Source: Ochrobactrum sp. RH2CCR150
GTDB lineage: Bacteria > Pseudomonadota > Alphaproteobacteria > Rhizobiales > Rhizobiaceae
Reading direction: 5' to 3'
DNA: 64,000 nucleotides
Assembly: GCA_014138095.1 (NCBI GenBank)
Contig: JACGXE010000003.1
Span: 372,001 to 436,000 of the forward strand
A program made the translations under genes and the position numbers. A model generated the notes under the pieces. The model had not been told where the DNA came from and ran no database searches. It was given only the letters and a program-made list of their open reading frames with translations. This document shows positions 28,118 through 38,770 of this stretch, piece after piece; the first letter of the stretch is position 1; every line of letters begins with the position of its first letter.

Positions 28118-29512
28118 ATGGCCAGCTACGACTACGACCTCTTTGTTATCGGCGGCGGTTCCGGCGGTGTGCGTGCAGGCCGTCTTGCAGGCGCCATGGG
28201 CAAAAAGGTCGGTCTGGCGGAAGAATATCGCATGGGCGGCACTTGCGTCATTCGCGGCTGCGTGCCGAAAAAGCTGTTTGTCTATGCCTCGCAATTTCCC
28301 GAGCATTTCGAGGATGCGGTCGGTTACGGCTGGACCGTGGGCGAGAGCAGCTTCGACTGGAAGAAGCTCATTGCCGCCAAGGACAAGGAAATTGACCGTC
28401 TGGAAGGTCTTTATCGGAAGGGGTTGGAGAATTCGAAAGTCGAAATTTTCGCAAGCCGCGCGGTGCTCGTCGATGAGCATACGGTCGAACTGAAGGCCGA
28501 TGGGCGTCGGGTTACGGCCGAGCATATTCTGGTTGCCACAGGCGGTCGTCCGAACCCGCATGAGGCTCTGCCCGGCCATGAGCTATGCATCAGTTCCAAC
28601 GAAGCCTTCCATCTGGAAGAATTGCCCAAGGCGATTGTCATCGCGGGCGGCGGCTACATCGCCGTGGAGTTTGCCAATATCTTCCATGGTCTTGGCGTGG
28701 AAACCACACTTGTCTATCGCGGCAAGGAAATTCTGAACGGTTTCGACGGCGATGTGCGCCATCTGTTGCATGAAACCATGGCAGCCAAGGGCATTCGCAT
28801 CATTTGTGAGGCGGTGTTCGAAAACGTTGCGAAGCAGGCAAACGGTCTGTTGTCGATCACGCTGTCGAATGGCGAAACGCTTGAAGCCGGGCAGGCAATG
28901 CTGGCGCTTGGCCGCATGCCCAACACCGACGGCCTCGGTCTCGAAGCTGCTGGCGTGAAGCTCGACAAGCTGGGTGCTATCGAAGTGGATGACTATTCGC
29001 GCACCAGCACCGCCAATATCTGGGCGGTCGGTGATGTCACCAACCGTGTGCAGCTGACGCCTGTGGCCATTCATGAGGCGATGTGCTTCCTCGAAACGGT
29101 GTTCAAGGACAATCCGACCAAGCCGGACCATGAACTGATCGCAACCGCTGTCTTTTCCCAGCCGGAAATTGGCACTGTCGGTCTGACGGAAGAGCAGGCT
29201 GCGAAAAAATATCCGGAAGTCGAAATCTATCGCGCGCAGTTCCGTCCGATGAAGAACACGCTTTCAGGCCGCAATGAAAAGATGCTGATGAAAATCGTCG
29301 TCGATGCGAAGAGCCGCAGGGTTCTGGGCACCCATATTATGGGGCCGGACGCCGGTGAAATGGCGCAGCTTCTGGGCATCTCGCTGAAGGCTGGAGCGAC
29401 CAAGGACGACTTCGACCGCACCATGGCAGTGCATCCGACAGCAGCCGAAGAACTGGTCACCATGTACAAGCCAAGTTATCGCGTCGTAAACGGCGAAAAG
29501 GTCGATGGCTGA
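28118..29512 (+). CDS. gor: glutathione-disulfide reductase
   Basis: Protein of 464 residues; the ATG at 28118 follows AAGGAG at good spacing and gives MASYDYDLFVIGGGSGG. The FAD site is IGGGSGG at 11-17, the redox pair is Cys43/Cys48 in GTCVIRGCVPKK, the NADP fold starts at IAGGGYIAVEFAN near 174, and the C-terminal dimer-interface motif VHPTAAEELV holds the catalytic His. CVIRGC rather than CLNxGC separates it from lipoamide dehydrogenase. It reduces GSSG with NADPH. Confidence 0.95.
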   Translation: MASYDYDLFVIGGGSGGVRAGRLAGAMGKKVGLAEEYRMGGTCVIRGCVPKKLFVYASQFPEHFEDAVGYGWTVGESSFDWKKLIAAKDKEIDRLEGLYRKGLENSKVEIFASRAVLVDEHTVELKADGRRVTAEHILVATGGRPNPHEALPGHELCISSNEAFHLEELPKAIVIAGGGYIAVEFANIFHGLGVETTLVYRGKEILNGFDGDVRHLLHETMAAKGIRIICEAVFENVAKQANGLLSITLSNGETLEAGQAMLALGRMPNTDGLGLEAAGVKLDKLGAIEVDDYSRTSTANIWAVGDVTNRVQLTPVAIHEAMCFLETVFKDNPTKPDHELIATAVFSQPEIGTVGLTEEQAAKKYPEVEIYRAQFRPMKNTLSGRNEKMLMKIVVDAKSRRVLGTHIMGPDAGEMAQLLGISLKAGATKDDFDRTMAVHPTAAEELVTMYKPSYRVVNGEKVDG

Positions 29513-29721
29513 TCCTTTCGCCGCAGGTGAATATCATTAACGAATACTACTGGCATAAAACCCGCGCGTGCATTATATCAGCGCGACCCACGCACGCCGG
29601 GGTTTAGACATATGCTGGCATCTTCTTCAGGTGTTTGCTGCATGTTCGGGAATTCCGGCTTTCGTGTAAGGAGGATATAATCCGAGGATTATCGAGCGGA
29701 TAACGCAAAACAGGTGCTCTA

Positions 29722-31101
29722 ATGACGAAGAACTGGACCCCGCATTCCTGGAGAAACAAACCGATCAAGCAAGTGCCGTTTTATCCAGACGCACAGGCTT
29801 TGAACGACGTTGAGGCCCGTCTTCGCACCTATCCGCCATTGGTTTTTGCAGGCGAGGCGCGCAAGCTCAAGCAGCAGCTCGCAGCTGTAGCGGAAGGCAA
29901 GGCATTCCTGCTTCAGGGCGGCGACTGCGCCGAAAGCTTCGCTGAACATGGCGCGGACAATATCCGCGACTTCTTCCGCGTGTTCCTGCAAATGGCTGTC
30001 GTTCTCACCTTTGGTGCTTCCAAGCCGGTGGTGAAGGTTGGTCGTATTGCCGGTCAGTTCGCCAAGCCGCGTTCGTCGGATATGGAAACGAAGGATGGCA
30101 TCGAGCTGCCGTCCTACCGTGGCGATATCATCAACGGCATCGATTTCGATGAATCCTCGCGCACGCCCGATCCGCAGCGTCAGGACATGGCGTACCGCCA
30201 GTCGGCAGCGACGCTCAACCTGCTGCGTGCATTCGCGCAGGGTGGCTATGCCAATCTGGAAAACGTGCACCAGTGGATGCTCGGCTTCGTTGGCAAGAGC
30301 CCACAGGCAGAACGTTACACTGCTCTGGCGCAGCGCATCTCCGAAACGATGCACTTCATGCGCGCTATCGGCATCACTTCCGATAGCAACCATTCGCTGC
30401 GCGAGACGGATTTCTACACCAGCCATGAAGCACTGCTTCTCGGCTATGAGGAAGCGCTGACCCGCGTCGACTCCACGTCGGGTGATTGGTACGGCACGTC
30501 CGGTCACATGATCTGGATCGGTGATCGCACGCGTCAGGCTGACCATGCGCATATCGAATATTGCCGTGGTATCAAGAACCCGCTCGGTCTCAAGTGCGGC
30601 CCGTCGTTGCAGCCGGATGATCTCATCCGCCTGATCGACCTGCTCAACCCGGAAAACGAAGCTGGCCGTCTGACGCTCATCGCGCGTTTCGGCTACGATA
30701 AGGTGGGCGATCACCTGCCGCAGCTCATCCGCGCTGTCGAAAAGGAAGGCCGCAAGGTTGTCTGGTCCTGCGATCCGATGCATGGCAACACGATCACTGC
30801 TGGCGGTTACAAGACGCGTCCGTTCGACCGTATCCTCAAGGAAGTGGAATCCTTCTTCGCGATCCATCGCGCCGAAGGCACGCATCCGGGTGGCATCCAT
30901 GTCGAAATGACCGGCAAGAACGTCACGGAATGCACGGGCGGCGCCCGCGCCATTTCGGCAGACGATCTTCAGGACCGCTACCACACGCATTGCGATCCGC
31001 GCCTCAACGCCGATCAGGCATTGGAACTGGCATTCCTGCTGGCCGAACTCCTCAAGAAGGAGCGTGATGCGGGCGCTGACAAGCAGGTCGCAAGCGCCTG
31101 A
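29722..31101 (+). CDS. class II 3-deoxy-7-phosphoheptulonate synthase
   Basis: Protein of 459 residues of the plant/actinobacterial-type (class II) DAHP synthase family: PEP plus erythrose 4-phosphate to DAHP, the first step of the shikimate pathway. It starts [16 protein letters not shown], and contains [11 protein letters not shown] (metal Cys) near residue 57, [11 protein letters not shown] near 108, [17 protein letters not shown] substrate segment near 272, [10 protein letters not shown] near 350 and [15 protein letters not shown] near 393. All are family signatures. It is monocistronic with a terminator at 31128. The 209-base gap upstream contains a purine-rich AAGGAGG at about 29672 far from the start. 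Confidence 0.95.
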   Translation: MTKNWTPHSWRNKPIKQVPFYPDAQALNDVEARLRTYPPLVFAGEARKLKQQLAAVAEGKAFLLQGGDCAESFAEHGADNIRDFFRVFLQMAVVLTFGASKPVVKVGRIAGQFAKPRSSDMETKDGIELPSYRGDIINGIDFDESSRTPDPQRQDMAYRQSAATLNLLRAFAQGGYANLENVHQWMLGFVGKSPQAERYTALAQRISETMHFMRAIGITSDSNHSLRETDFYTSHEALLLGYEEALTRVDSTSGDWYGTSGHMIWIGDRTRQADHAHIEYCRGIKNPLGLKCGPSLQPDDLIRLIDLLNPENEAGRLTLIARFGYDKVGDHLPQLIRAVEKEGRKVVWSCDPMHGNTITAGGYKTRPFDRILKEVESFFAIHRAEGTHPGGIHVEMTGKNVTECTGGARAISADDLQDRYHTHCDPRLNADQALELAFLLAELLKKERDAGADKQVASA

Positions 31102-31127
31102 TCAGTTCTTAAATAGCTATCGTTACG

Positions 31128-31163
31128 CAGGGCGGAGGTTTCGATCTCCGCCCTGTTGCTTTT
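31128..31163 (+). terminator. terminator after the DAHP synthase gene
   Basis: Ten-bp perfect stem CAGGGCGGAG/CTCCGCCCTG (31128-31137 with 31146-31155) followed by TTGCTTTT. Confidence 0.85.
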
Positions 31164-31233
31164 GAAGCAAAGTTCTCTAAAGCATTCTCGGACAACAGCG
31201 CGAAATCGTGACCAGTGTCTTTTGGGGGTATTT

Positions 31234-31584
31234 ATGCAGCGCATTTTTCTGGCTTTCCTAAACTCCATGCGGGCGCTGAAATATCTCGCGGGCAATGAAA
31301 AGGCTGTGCAGCAGGAACTTGTACTATTCCTGATCTCTTTGCCGGTTGCATTCTTCCTAGCGCCAACGTGGCTGGCCTTCCTGTTGATGACCGGCTCGAT
31401 CCTGTTTCTGATGATGGTTGAAATTCTGAATACCGGTATCGAGGCGACATGCGATGCCGTTTCACTCGATTTTCATAAGGAAATCCAGATTGCGAAGGAT
31501 TGCGGCTCGTTAGCTGTGCTGATTGCTATTATATTTGTCGTCGCAACATGGGGATATGTACTGATATCGGCTTTCTACGCTTAA
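31234..31584 (+). CDS. dgkA: diacylglycerol kinase, integral membrane type
   Basis: Protein of 116 residues starting MQRIFLAFLNSMRALKYLAG, the normal DgkA length; a TTG-initiated extension back to 31156 would overlap the terminator and is rejected. There are three membrane helices. Active-site residues match E. coli DgkA: Glu28 in NEKAVQQEL, and Glu63, Asn66 and Glu70 in VEILNTGIEA. It phosphorylates diacylglycerol to phosphatidic acid in the inner membrane, recycling DAG that arises, for example, from glucan modification or phospholipase C action, a link to the plcP-like gene at 38.8 kb. The surroundings are AT-rich. Confidence 0.93.
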   Translation: MQRIFLAFLNSMRALKYLAGNEKAVQQELVLFLISLPVAFFLAPTWLAFLLMTGSILFLMMVEILNTGIEATCDAVSLDFHKEIQIAKDCGSLAVLIAIIFVVATWGYVLISAFYA

Positions 31585-31697
31585 AAAGAGTATATATTAA
31601 TTGTAATAATTGGCATTCGAATAGTTTCTTCGTTATTGGTATTTCGTAATTTGTACTGACTGGTAACTTCTCTTGGAAATGAATCCAGGAGAAGGTA

Positions 31698-31883
31698 ATG
31701 ACCAGAATAATTTATCTGTTCTTGTTGCTGATATTCGTAGTTTCGGCTGGGCTTTATTTTATCGATGCTCACGCGGCCGATGCTGCGCCTTCGAAAACGA
31801 ATGCGCATCATTGTGATAGTTATGAAAAACTGGCGGATTACATTCGTTGTCTTCCTACAACACCGAACACGGACGGGAAGTGA
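31698..31883 (+). CDS. small exported or membrane-anchored protein, unknown
   Basis: Protein of 61 residues. GGAGAAGG lies directly before the ATG at good spacing. The N terminus (MTRIIYLFLLLIFVVSAG) is a strong membrane/signal segment with a possible cleavage after AHA near residue 26. The mature part has two cysteines in HHCDSYEKLADYIRCLP that could form a disulfide in the periplasm. I recognise no family. It sits alone in an AT-rich patch between dgkA and nadE, which looks different from the flanking genes. Confidence 0.6.
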   Translation: MTRIIYLFLLLIFVVSAGLYFIDAHAADAAPSKTNAHHCDSYEKLADYIRCLPTTPNTDGK

Positions 31884-32057
31884 TTTACGACGAACAACAG
31901 AGTTTGAGAGTTGCACTCTCCGGGTGACGTGAACAATTTAAGTCGGTTTTGTCAGCAATCGGGACCAATCTTCCAAGGGGAGGCAGTGCCGATCATTGCA
32001 TCCCTTCCACTCCCACGCTAAATCTCTGACAGAAATAGTGTTGGTGAGAATCTCATT

Positions 32058-33713
32058 ATGCTTCGTATTGCAGTCGCGCAGCTCAATCCCGTCATGGGCG
32101 ATATCGCCGGAAATCTTGTTAAGGCTCGCGCGGCTCGCGCGCAGGCTGCCGAGATGAAGGCCGATCTCATCCTGTTCACAGAGCTGTTCATTGCCGGTTA
32201 TCCGCCTGAAGATCTGGTGCTGAAGCCATCCTTCGTTGCATCCTGCGAGAATGCGGTGCGCGAACTCGCCGCCGATACGGCGGATGGCGGGCCGGGGGTT
32301 ATCATCGGAACCCCTTTGCGGCGCGAAAGCGGTTTGCACAATTCGGTCATGGTGCTGGATGGCGGCGAAGTAATCGCCGAGCGGTTCAAGGTCGATCTGC
32401 CGAATTACGGCGAGTTTGACGAAAAGCGCGTTTTCGAGGCTGGCCCGCTGCTCGGCCCGGTCAATTTCCGTGGCGTGCGCATTGGTATTCCGATCTGCGA
32501 GGATATCTGGGGTGAACTTGGCGTTTCGGAAACACTTGCCGAAAGTGGTGCTGAATTCCTGCTCGTGCCCAATGGCTCTCCCTATCATCGCGGCAAGCTG
32601 GACTTCCGCTATCAGGTGGTTCTGAAGCAGGTGCTGCTGGCAGAATTACCGATGCTCTATGTCAATCAGGTTGGCGGACAGGATGAGCTTGTCTTCGACG
32701 GCGCGTCATTCGCTTTCAATCCGGGCAATAATTTCCCGTGCCTGCAAATGCCGCAATTTGCCGAGCAGATCGCCTTGACGATCTGGCGGCGTGACGGTGA
32801 CACATGGCGTTGTGAAGAGGGCGAGAAGGCCACGCTTCCGGAAGGACTGGAAACGGACTATTCCGCTTGCGTGCTGGGCCTGCGCGACTATGTGAACAAG
32901 AATGGTTTCAAGGATGTCGTTCTCGGTCTTTCCGGCGGCATCGACTCGGCAATTTGCGCTGCCATGGGCGTCGATGCATTGGGGCCGGAGCGTGTGCGCT
33001 GCATCATGTTGCCATATCGCTATACATCGGATGAATCCCTGAAAGACGCAGCCGATTGCGCCAAGGCGCTTGGTGTGCGTTACAATATCGTGCCAATCGC
33101 TGAACCGGTCGAAGGCTTCATGAGCGCGCTTCAGCCGCTCTTTGCTGGAACAAACAGCGGTGTGACCGAAGAAAACCTGCAAAGCCGTGCGCGTGGCACG
33201 ATCCTGATGGCCGTGTCGAACAAATTCGGCTCCATGGTCGTCACGACCGGCAACAAGTCGGAAATGTCGGTCGGCTATGCTACGCTTTATGGTGACATGA
33301 ATGGCGGCTTCAATCCGATCAAGGACGTGTACAAGATGCAGGTCTATGCGATGTCGGAATGGCGCAACAGCCATGTTCCGCAAGGTTCGCTCGGACCGGC
33401 AGGCGAGGTGATCCCATACAATATCATCTCCAAGGCACCGTCCGCCGAATTGCGTGAGAACCAGACCGATCAGGACAGCTTGCCGCCTTATCCTGTGCTC
33501 GACGATATTCTGGAATGTCTAGTCGAAAACGAAATGAGCAATGCTGATATTGTTGCCCGTGGTCATCCGGTTGAGACCGTGCAACGGATCGAACATCTGC
33601 TCTATCTGGCTGAATACAAGCGCAGGCAATCTGCGCCCGGTGTAAAGATTACCAGGAAGAATTTTGGACGCGATCGCCGTTATCCCATAACGAACCGCTT
33701 CCGCGACCGCTGA
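32058..33713 (+). CDS. nadE: glutamine-dependent NAD+ synthetase
   Basis: Protein of 551 residues with two domains. The N-terminal nitrilase-type glutaminase (about 1-255) has the triad Glu42 (FTELFIAGYPPEDL), Lys in LPNYGEFDEKR near 117 and Cys in IPICEDIWGEL near 151. The C-terminal ATP-pyrophosphatase synthetase domain has the P-loop LSGGIDSAICAAMG near 294. It amidates nicotinic acid adenine dinucleotide with ammonia channelled from glutamine. gltX follows 24 bases later on the same strand. Confidence 0.96.
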   Translation: MLRIAVAQLNPVMGDIAGNLVKARAARAQAAEMKADLILFTELFIAGYPPEDLVLKPSFVASCENAVRELAADTADGGPGVIIGTPLRRESGLHNSVMVLDGGEVIAERFKVDLPNYGEFDEKRVFEAGPLLGPVNFRGVRIGIPICEDIWGELGVSETLAESGAEFLLVPNGSPYHRGKLDFRYQVVLKQVLLAELPMLYVNQVGGQDELVFDGASFAFNPGNNFPCLQMPQFAEQIALTIWRRDGDTWRCEEGEKATLPEGLETDYSACVLGLRDYVNKNGFKDVVLGLSGGIDSAICAAMGVDALGPERVRCIMLPYRYTSDESLKDAADCAKALGVRYNIVPIAEPVEGFMSALQPLFAGTNSGVTEENLQSRARGTILMAVSNKFGSMVVTTGNKSEMSVGYATLYGDMNGGFNPIKDVYKMQVYAMSEWRNSHVPQGSLGPAGEVIPYNIISKAPSAELRENQTDQDSLPPYPVLDDILECLVENEMSNADIVARGHPVETVQRIEHLLYLAEYKRRQSAPGVKITRKNFGRDRRYPITNRFRDR

Positions 33714-33737
33714 ACATACTGACTGAAAGCCTTTGAA

Positions 33738-35111
33738 ATGACTGTAACTGTGCGTTTCGCTCCGTCGCCGACGGGCTATATTCATATCGGCAACACGCGC
33801 ACTGCGCTGTCTAACTGGCTTTTCGCCAAGAAAAACGGCGGCAGATTCATCCTGCGCTATGACGATACGGATGTTGAACGGTCGCGTGTGGAATATGCCG
33901 AGGCTATTGCCGTTGATCTGGACTGGCTGGGCGTTAAACCGGACCGCGTCGAATATCAGTCGAAGCGTTTTGATGTTTATGCCCGCGCAGTGGAAAAGCT
34001 GAAGGCCGCAGGGCTGCTTTATGCCTGCTATGAAACCGCTGACGAGCTGGAGCGCCGCCGCAAGCTGCGCTTGGCGCGCCGCCTGCCGCCGGTTTACGGT
34101 CGCGAGGCGTTGAAAATCACCGATGCGGAAAAGGCAGCTTTCGAAGCCGAAGGCCGCAAGCCGCATTGGCGTTTCCTGCTGCCGAATTTCGAGAGCGATC
34201 CGTTTGCAACGCAGCGCACCGAAGTTCATTGGGACGATCTGGTACGAGGTCCTCAGGTAGTCGATCTGGCATCCATGTCGGACCCGGTGCTGGTGCGTGA
34301 AGACGGCACCTATCTCTATACGCTGCCTTCGGTCGTGGATGATATCGATCTCGGCGTCAGCCATATTATCCGTGGCGACGACCATGTGACAAACACGGGC
34401 GTGCAGATTGCGATCTTCCGTGCACTTGGCGCTGAGCCGCCGGTTTTCGGACACCACAATCTGCTGACGACCACGACAGGCGAAGGGCTTTCAAAGCGCA
34501 CGGGTGCGCTTTCGGTCGGCTCGCTGCGTGAAAACGGCTACGAGCCGATGGCGGTTGCTTCGCTGGCTATCCTCATCGGCACGTCGGAAAACGTCGCCGC
34601 CGCGCCAACCATGGATGCCCTGGCAGAACGTTTCGATCTGGCGTCGATTTCAAAATCGTCGGCCAAATTCGACCCGGCAGAACTGGACACGCTCAATCGC
34701 GCATTGCTGCACGAAATGTCTTTTGCAGACGCCAAGCCGCGTCTCACTGCGCTTGGTATTGATAGCGAGAAGGCCGAGCCATTCTGGCTCGCCGTGCGCG
34801 GCAATCTGGATCGCTTCGGCGATGTGCAGCATTGGTGGCAGATCGTGACCGGCGATTTGCCGGAAGCGCCGGAACTGTCGGATGAAGATCGCGAATTTGC
34901 ACGCGCCGCGTTTACGCTTTTGCCGGCAGGCCCATGGGATCAGCAGACGTGGAAGATTTGGACGGATGCAGTCAAGTCGGAAACGGGACGCAAGGGCAAG
35001 GGGCTCTTCATGCCGTTGCGTCTGGCGCTGACTGGACAGGCTCACGGGCCAGAACTGGCCGACCTTCTGGTACTGATGGGCCCGGAAAAGGTGCAAAGCC
35101 GACAGCCCTGA
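33738..35111 (+). CDS. gltX: glutamyl-tRNA synthetase
   Basis: Protein of 457 residues starting [19 protein letters not shown], which carries the class I HIGH-type motif; the KMSKS equivalent is LSKRTG near residue 253. The length and sequence match the shorter of the two GltX proteins usual in Brucella and relatives, where one paralogue is thought to charge tRNA-Gln as well, for conversion by GatCAB. Which tRNA this copy prefers cannot be seen. It follows nadE closely and ends at a strong bidirectional terminator. Confidence 0.93.
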   Translation: MTVTVRFAPSPTGYIHIGNTRTALSNWLFAKKNGGRFILRYDDTDVERSRVEYAEAIAVDLDWLGVKPDRVEYQSKRFDVYARAVEKLKAAGLLYACYETADELERRRKLRLARRLPPVYGREALKITDAEKAAFEAEGRKPHWRFLLPNFESDPFATQRTEVHWDDLVRGPQVVDLASMSDPVLVREDGTYLYTLPSVVDDIDLGVSHIIRGDDHVTNTGVQIAIFRALGAEPPVFGHHNLLTTTTGEGLSKRTGALSVGSLRENGYEPMAVASLAILIGTSENVAAAPTMDALAERFDLASISKSSAKFDPAELDTLNRALLHEMSFADAKPRLTALGIDSEKAEPFWLAVRGNLDRFGDVQHWWQIVTGDLPEAPELSDEDREFARAAFTLLPAGPWDQQTWKIWTDAVKSETGRKGKGLFMPLRLALTGQAHGPELADLLVLMGPEKVQSRQP

Positions 35112-35138
35112 TCGGATCATTTCCGATAGGAAATAAAA

Positions 35139-35176
35139 AAGCCGGCACAGTGGATACTGTGCCGGCTTTCTTGTTT
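35139..35176. terminator. bidirectional terminator between gltX and maeB
   Basis: Twelve-bp perfect stem AAGCCGGCACAG/CTGTGCCGGCTT (35139-35150 with 35157-35168), A run before, T-rich after; serves two convergent genes. Confidence 0.92.
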
Positions 35177-35186
35177 TGGAAGATGC

Positions 35187-37526
35187 TTACTTGCGAATCT
35201 TTGCCTTGCGGGCAGGCGCTTCGCCTGCGCGCTGCAGCGCTTCCACAACCGACAGAGCGGTCATGTTGACGACACCGCGCGAGGTGACCGAAGGCGTCAG
35301 AATATGCGCCGGGCGGGCTGCTCCGAGCAGGATCGGGCCGACATGCAGCGCATCGGTGACGGTCTTGACGACATTGAGCGTGATATTCGCTGCATCGAGG
35401 TTCGGGAAAACCAGAAGATTGGCTTCACCCTTGAGGCGCGAATCCGGGAACACGCGGTCGCGCAGCGCCTGAGACAGGGCCGAGTCACCGTGCATTTCAC
35501 CATCGGATTCGAGGTCTGGAGCCTTTTCCGCGAGAATGGCCGCAGCCTGACGCATCTTTTCCGCGCTGGCACTTTCCTTCGAACCGAAGTTCGAATGCGA
35601 AACGAGAGCAGCCTTCGGGACGATACCGAACCGGTCGATTTCCTTGGCGGCGAGAATTGCCATTTCGGCAAGCTCACTCGCATTCGGATCGACATTCACG
35701 TAGGTGTCGGTCAGGAACAGCGCACCGCGTTGCGAAATCAGCAGGCTAAGTGCGGAGTAATCGCGGATACCCGGGACAATGCCGATGATCTGGCGCACAA
35801 CGCGCAGATGGCGCTCGAACCGGCCTTCGAGACCGCAGATCATCGCATCCGCTTCGTCGCGCATCACGGCGAGTGCCGCAATCGCGGTTGAATTGGTGCG
35901 CACGATGGTGCGGGCAGCTTCCGGCGTGACGCCCTGACGACCCGTATAAGACAGGTACAGGTCGACATAGTCGCGGTAGCGTGGATCGTCTTCCGGGTTG
36001 ATCAGTTCAAAATCAACGCCCTGACGGATTTTCAAACCATAGCGGCGCAGGCGTGTTTCGACAACTTGCGGACGGCCGACGAGGATTGGCGCTGCGATAC
36101 GTTCTTCGATCACCACCTGCGCGGCGCGCAGCACGCGCTCATCTTCACCATCGGCATAGATAACGCGCTTCGGCTTGTCCTGCGAACGGGCCGCAGCGAA
36201 AACAGGCTTCATGATGAGGCCCGAGCGGAACACGAAGCGGTTCAGCCTGTCGAGATAGGCTTCCATGTCTTCGATCGGGCGCGTGGCGACACCGGTTTCC
36301 ATCGCAGCCTTGGCGACAGCCGGAGCAATACGCAGGATCAGGCGCTGATCGAAGGGCGAGGGAATGATGTAATCCGGGCCGAAGGTCGGTGTATCGCCAG
36401 AATAGGCCTTGGCGGCCACATCGGAAGGTTCTTCGCGCGCAAGCGATGCAATAGCACGCACGGCGGCAAGCTTCATCTCTTCATTGATCGCGGTTGCGCC
36501 GACATCGAGCGCGCCGCGGAAGATGTATGGGAAGCAAAGAACGTTGTTGACCTGGTTTGGATAGTCGGAGCGTCCGGTGCAGATCATGGCGTCGGCGCGC
36601 GCAGCGCGTGCTTCCTCTGGCATGATTTCCGGCTTTGGATTGGCAAGCGCCATGATCAGCGGTTTTTCGGCCATCTGATTGAGCAATTCCGGCTTCAAAA
36701 CGCCCGCGGCTGAAAGGCCGAGGAAAACATCCGCACCGCCAATGACATCGGCCAGCGTGCGTGCGTCGGTCTTCTGCGCATAGATTTCTTTCCACCGGTC
36801 CATCAGCGTGTTGCGGCCTTCATAGACCACACCTTCCAGATCGCAGACCCAGATGTTTTCACGCTTGGCGCCGAGATTGACGAGAAGATTGAGGCAGGCG
36901 AGAGCCGCCGCACCGGCACCCGAGGTGACGATCTTGGCGTCTGCAATCTGCTTGCCCGCAAGTTCCAGACCGTTCAGCACGGCGGCGGCCACGATGATCG
37001 CCGTACCATGCTGGTCGTCATGGAAAACCGGAATATTCATCTTGGCGCGAAGCTGTTCTTCAACTTCGAAACATTCCGGTGCCTTGATGTCTTCCAGATT
37101 AATGCCGCCGAAGGTCGGTTCAAGAGCGGAAACCACATCGACAACGCGGTTGATTTCAAGCGCATCGATTTCGATATCAAAAACATCGATATCGGCGAAT
37201 TTCTTGAACAGGACGGCCTTGCCTTCCATGACCGGCTTCGATGCAAGCGCGCCGATATTGCCGAGGCCGAGAACAGCCGTACCGTTCGAAACGACCGCCA
37301 CGAGGTTGCCGCGCGCCGTATACTCGGCAGCGGTTGCCGGGTCTTCCTGAATAGCGAGGCAGGGCGCGGCCACGCCCGGCGAATAAGCGAGCGCAAGGTC
37401 ACGCTGGTTTCCGAGCGGCTTGGTTGCCTGGATTTCCAGCTTTCCGGGCTTCGGATATCGATGGAAAAACAGAGCTGCTTCATCGAAGTCCGAACGCGTC
37501 GGCGTGGAAGGAGTTTTCTTGGTCAT
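35187..37526 (-). CDS. maeB: NADP-dependent malic enzyme with phosphotransacetylase-like domain
   Basis: Protein of 779 residues from [13 protein letters not shown]; ATGs at 37544 (785 residues) and 37598 are alternatives. The N-terminal malic enzyme part (about 1-440) has [39 protein letters not shown], and the NADP fold [15 protein letters not shown]. The C-terminal approximately 320 residues resemble phosphotransacetylase but act as a regulatory domain in studied MaeB enzymes. Oxidative decarboxylation of malate to pyruvate supplies NADPH and gluconeogenic carbon. It is monocistronic, convergent with gltX. Confidence 0.94.
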   Translation of the reverse strand: MTKKTPSTPTRSDFDEAALFFHRYPKPGKLEIQATKPLGNQRDLALAYSPGVAAPCLAIQEDPATAAEYTARGNLVAVVSNGTAVLGLGNIGALASKPVMEGKAVLFKKFADIDVFDIEIDALEINRVVDVVSALEPTFGGINLEDIKAPECFEVEEQLRAKMNIPVFHDDQHGTAIIVAAAVLNGLELAGKQIADAKIVTSGAGAAALACLNLLVNLGAKRENIWVCDLEGVVYEGRNTLMDRWKEIYAQKTDARTLADVIGGADVFLGLSAAGVLKPELLNQMAEKPLIMALANPKPEIMPEEARAARADAMICTGRSDYPNQVNNVLCFPYIFRGALDVGATAINEEMKLAAVRAIASLAREEPSDVAAKAYSGDTPTFGPDYIIPSPFDQRLILRIAPAVAKAAMETGVATRPIEDMEAYLDRLNRFVFRSGLIMKPVFAAARSQDKPKRVIYADGEDERVLRAAQVVIEERIAAPILVGRPQVVETRLRRYGLKIRQGVDFELINPEDDPRYRDYVDLYLSYTGRQGVTPEAARTIVRTNSTAIAALAVMRDEADAMICGLEGRFERHLRVVRQIIGIVPGIRDYSALSLLISQRGALFLTDTYVNVDPNASELAEMAILAAKEIDRFGIVPKAALVSHSNFGSKESASAEKMRQAAAILAEKAPDLESDGEMHGDSALSQALRDRVFPDSRLKGEANLLVFPNLDAANITLNVVKTVTDALHVGPILLGAARPAHILTPSVTSRGVVNMTALSVVEALQRAGEAPARKAKIRK

Positions 37527-37706
37527 AGTCGCATCGCTTTCCATTTTTCCGCACCGCCGGGATGATGAGCGGCGCGTGGAGGGTGCAATCACATGCACAC
37601 CGAGCCTTTAAACACGTGGGTCGGGCGCTTTGGGTTTTAGCTTAAACTCTCACGTCCCATTAGGCCCGTTTTGGAGAATGAGTTTATCTGTAATGTTGTG
37701 GCCGCA

Positions 37707-38486
37707 TCAGAAGGCACTTTGATAAGCGCCGCCGTCAATAACGAGATTCTGGCCCGTTATATAGCCTGCATGCTGCGAGCAGAGAAAGGCGCAAGCCTTT
37801 CCGAACTCTTCCGGCTGGCCAATCCGTCCGGCCGGGATACGCGCCGCGCGCTTTGCGGCTTCCGCTTCTGCGGTGGTGCCGGTCTTCTGCGCGGAGAAGG
37901 CAAAGCCCTTGCGCAGACGGTCCGTATCGAAGGCGCCGGGCAGAATATTGTTGATGGTGACATTGGCCCCCGCAACGGTTCGCGCAACGCCAGCCAGGAA
38001 GGCCGTCAGCCCGGCACGAGCGCCGGACGACAGGTCTAGCCCCGGAATGGGCGCATAGACCGAAGTGGAGGTGATGTTGACGATACGACCAAAGCCGCGT
38101 TCGACCATGCCGTCGATGACGGCCTTGATCAACTCAAGCGGGGTGACCATGTTCTGTGTCACACCATCGAGAATGGCTTCGCGGTCGAGCAGGCGGAAGT
38201 CGCGGAACGGCGGCCCGCCATTATTGTTGACGAGAATATCGGGGTTGGGGCAGGCGGCAAGCAAAGCCTGCTGGCCTTCCGGGGTCGAAACATCAGCAGC
38301 CACAGTAACCACATTGACGCCATAGGCTGAGCGGATGGCTTCAGCTGCTTCAAGCAGCGTTTCTTCACTTCGACCGTTCAGCACGATATCGCATCCTGCT
38401 TCAGCCAGTGCTTCGGCGCAGGCGCGGCCCAGACCTTTGCTGGAAGCGCATACGATTGCCTTGCGACCTTTCAAGCCCAAATCCAC
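37707..38486 (-). CDS. SDR-fold protein lacking the catalytic Tyr and Lys
   Basis: Protein of 259 residues with the short-chain dehydrogenase fold: cofactor loop CASSKGLGRACAEAL (TGxxxGxG variant, residues 13-27), NNGG at 88-91 and Ser140/Ser142 in VNITSTSVYAP. The YxxxK site that should follow reads SSGAR, with Ser153 in place of Tyr and Arg157 in place of Lys. The rest of the fold, including the C-terminal ITGQNLVIDGG, is intact, so this is not decay. I recall related proteins annotated as 3-oxoacyl-ACP reductase-like with NAAR or GAR at the same spot. A classical hydride transfer mechanism is doubtful. It diverges from the plcP-like gene. Confidence 0.85.
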   Translation of the reverse strand: MDLGLKGRKAIVCASSKGLGRACAEALAEAGCDIVLNGRSEETLLEAAEAIRSAYGVNVVTVAADVSTPEGQQALLAACPNPDILVNNNGGPPFRDFRLLDREAILDGVTQNMVTPLELIKAVIDGMVERGFGRIVNITSTSVYAPIPGLDLSSGARAGLTAFLAGVARTVAGANVTINNILPGAFDTDRLRKGFAFSAQKTGTTAEAEAAKRAARIPAGRIGQPEEFGKACAFLCSQHAGYITGQNLVIDGGAYQSAF

Positions 38487-38675
38487 GGCTCGATCCTCTT
38501 TGCTTTTTTAAAGGTCATGGAGACATGCCACCAAGCACCAAGTGCAATCAACCGGATTCTGGTTGACGCGGTGATGTGTCCACTTTTCTCATGCTCGAAT
38601 GGGGCGTTTTTCGGTGTTTTTCACGCTCAATATTCGGTGATCATAGCTTTCAGATGGCTGTCAGCTCGTTCGCCG

Positions 38676-38715
38676 CTGTCATATGCGCGTTACAGTCCCG
38701 TCATGCCTCTGTGAC
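38676..38715 (+). promoter_or_regulatory. array of PhoB (Pho box) half sites upstream of the plcP-like gene
   Basis: Four 7-base units start exactly 11 bases apart: CTGTCAT (38676), GCGTTAC (38687), CCGTCAT (38698) and CTGTGAC (38709). The PhoB consensus unit is CTGTCAT or CTGTCAC with a 4-base spacer; the four units match at 7, about 4, 6 and 6 of 7 positions. A further CTGTCAG at 38658 is out of register. The array ends 55 bases before the ATG of the plcP-like gene, the right place for PhoB activation under phosphate limitation. Confidence 0.65.
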
Positions 38716-38770
38716 ATGAATCAGGTTCTCTGCATGCAGTTTCAGGTTGCCATTGAGAGGGACAACCAAA

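Noticed and set aside
31165..31215. Sequence CTAAAGCATTCTCGGA... before dgkA resembling a remnant of a Rhizobiales palindromic repeat
   Set aside because: Only partial resemblance from memory and no clear dyad, so not called as a repeat.
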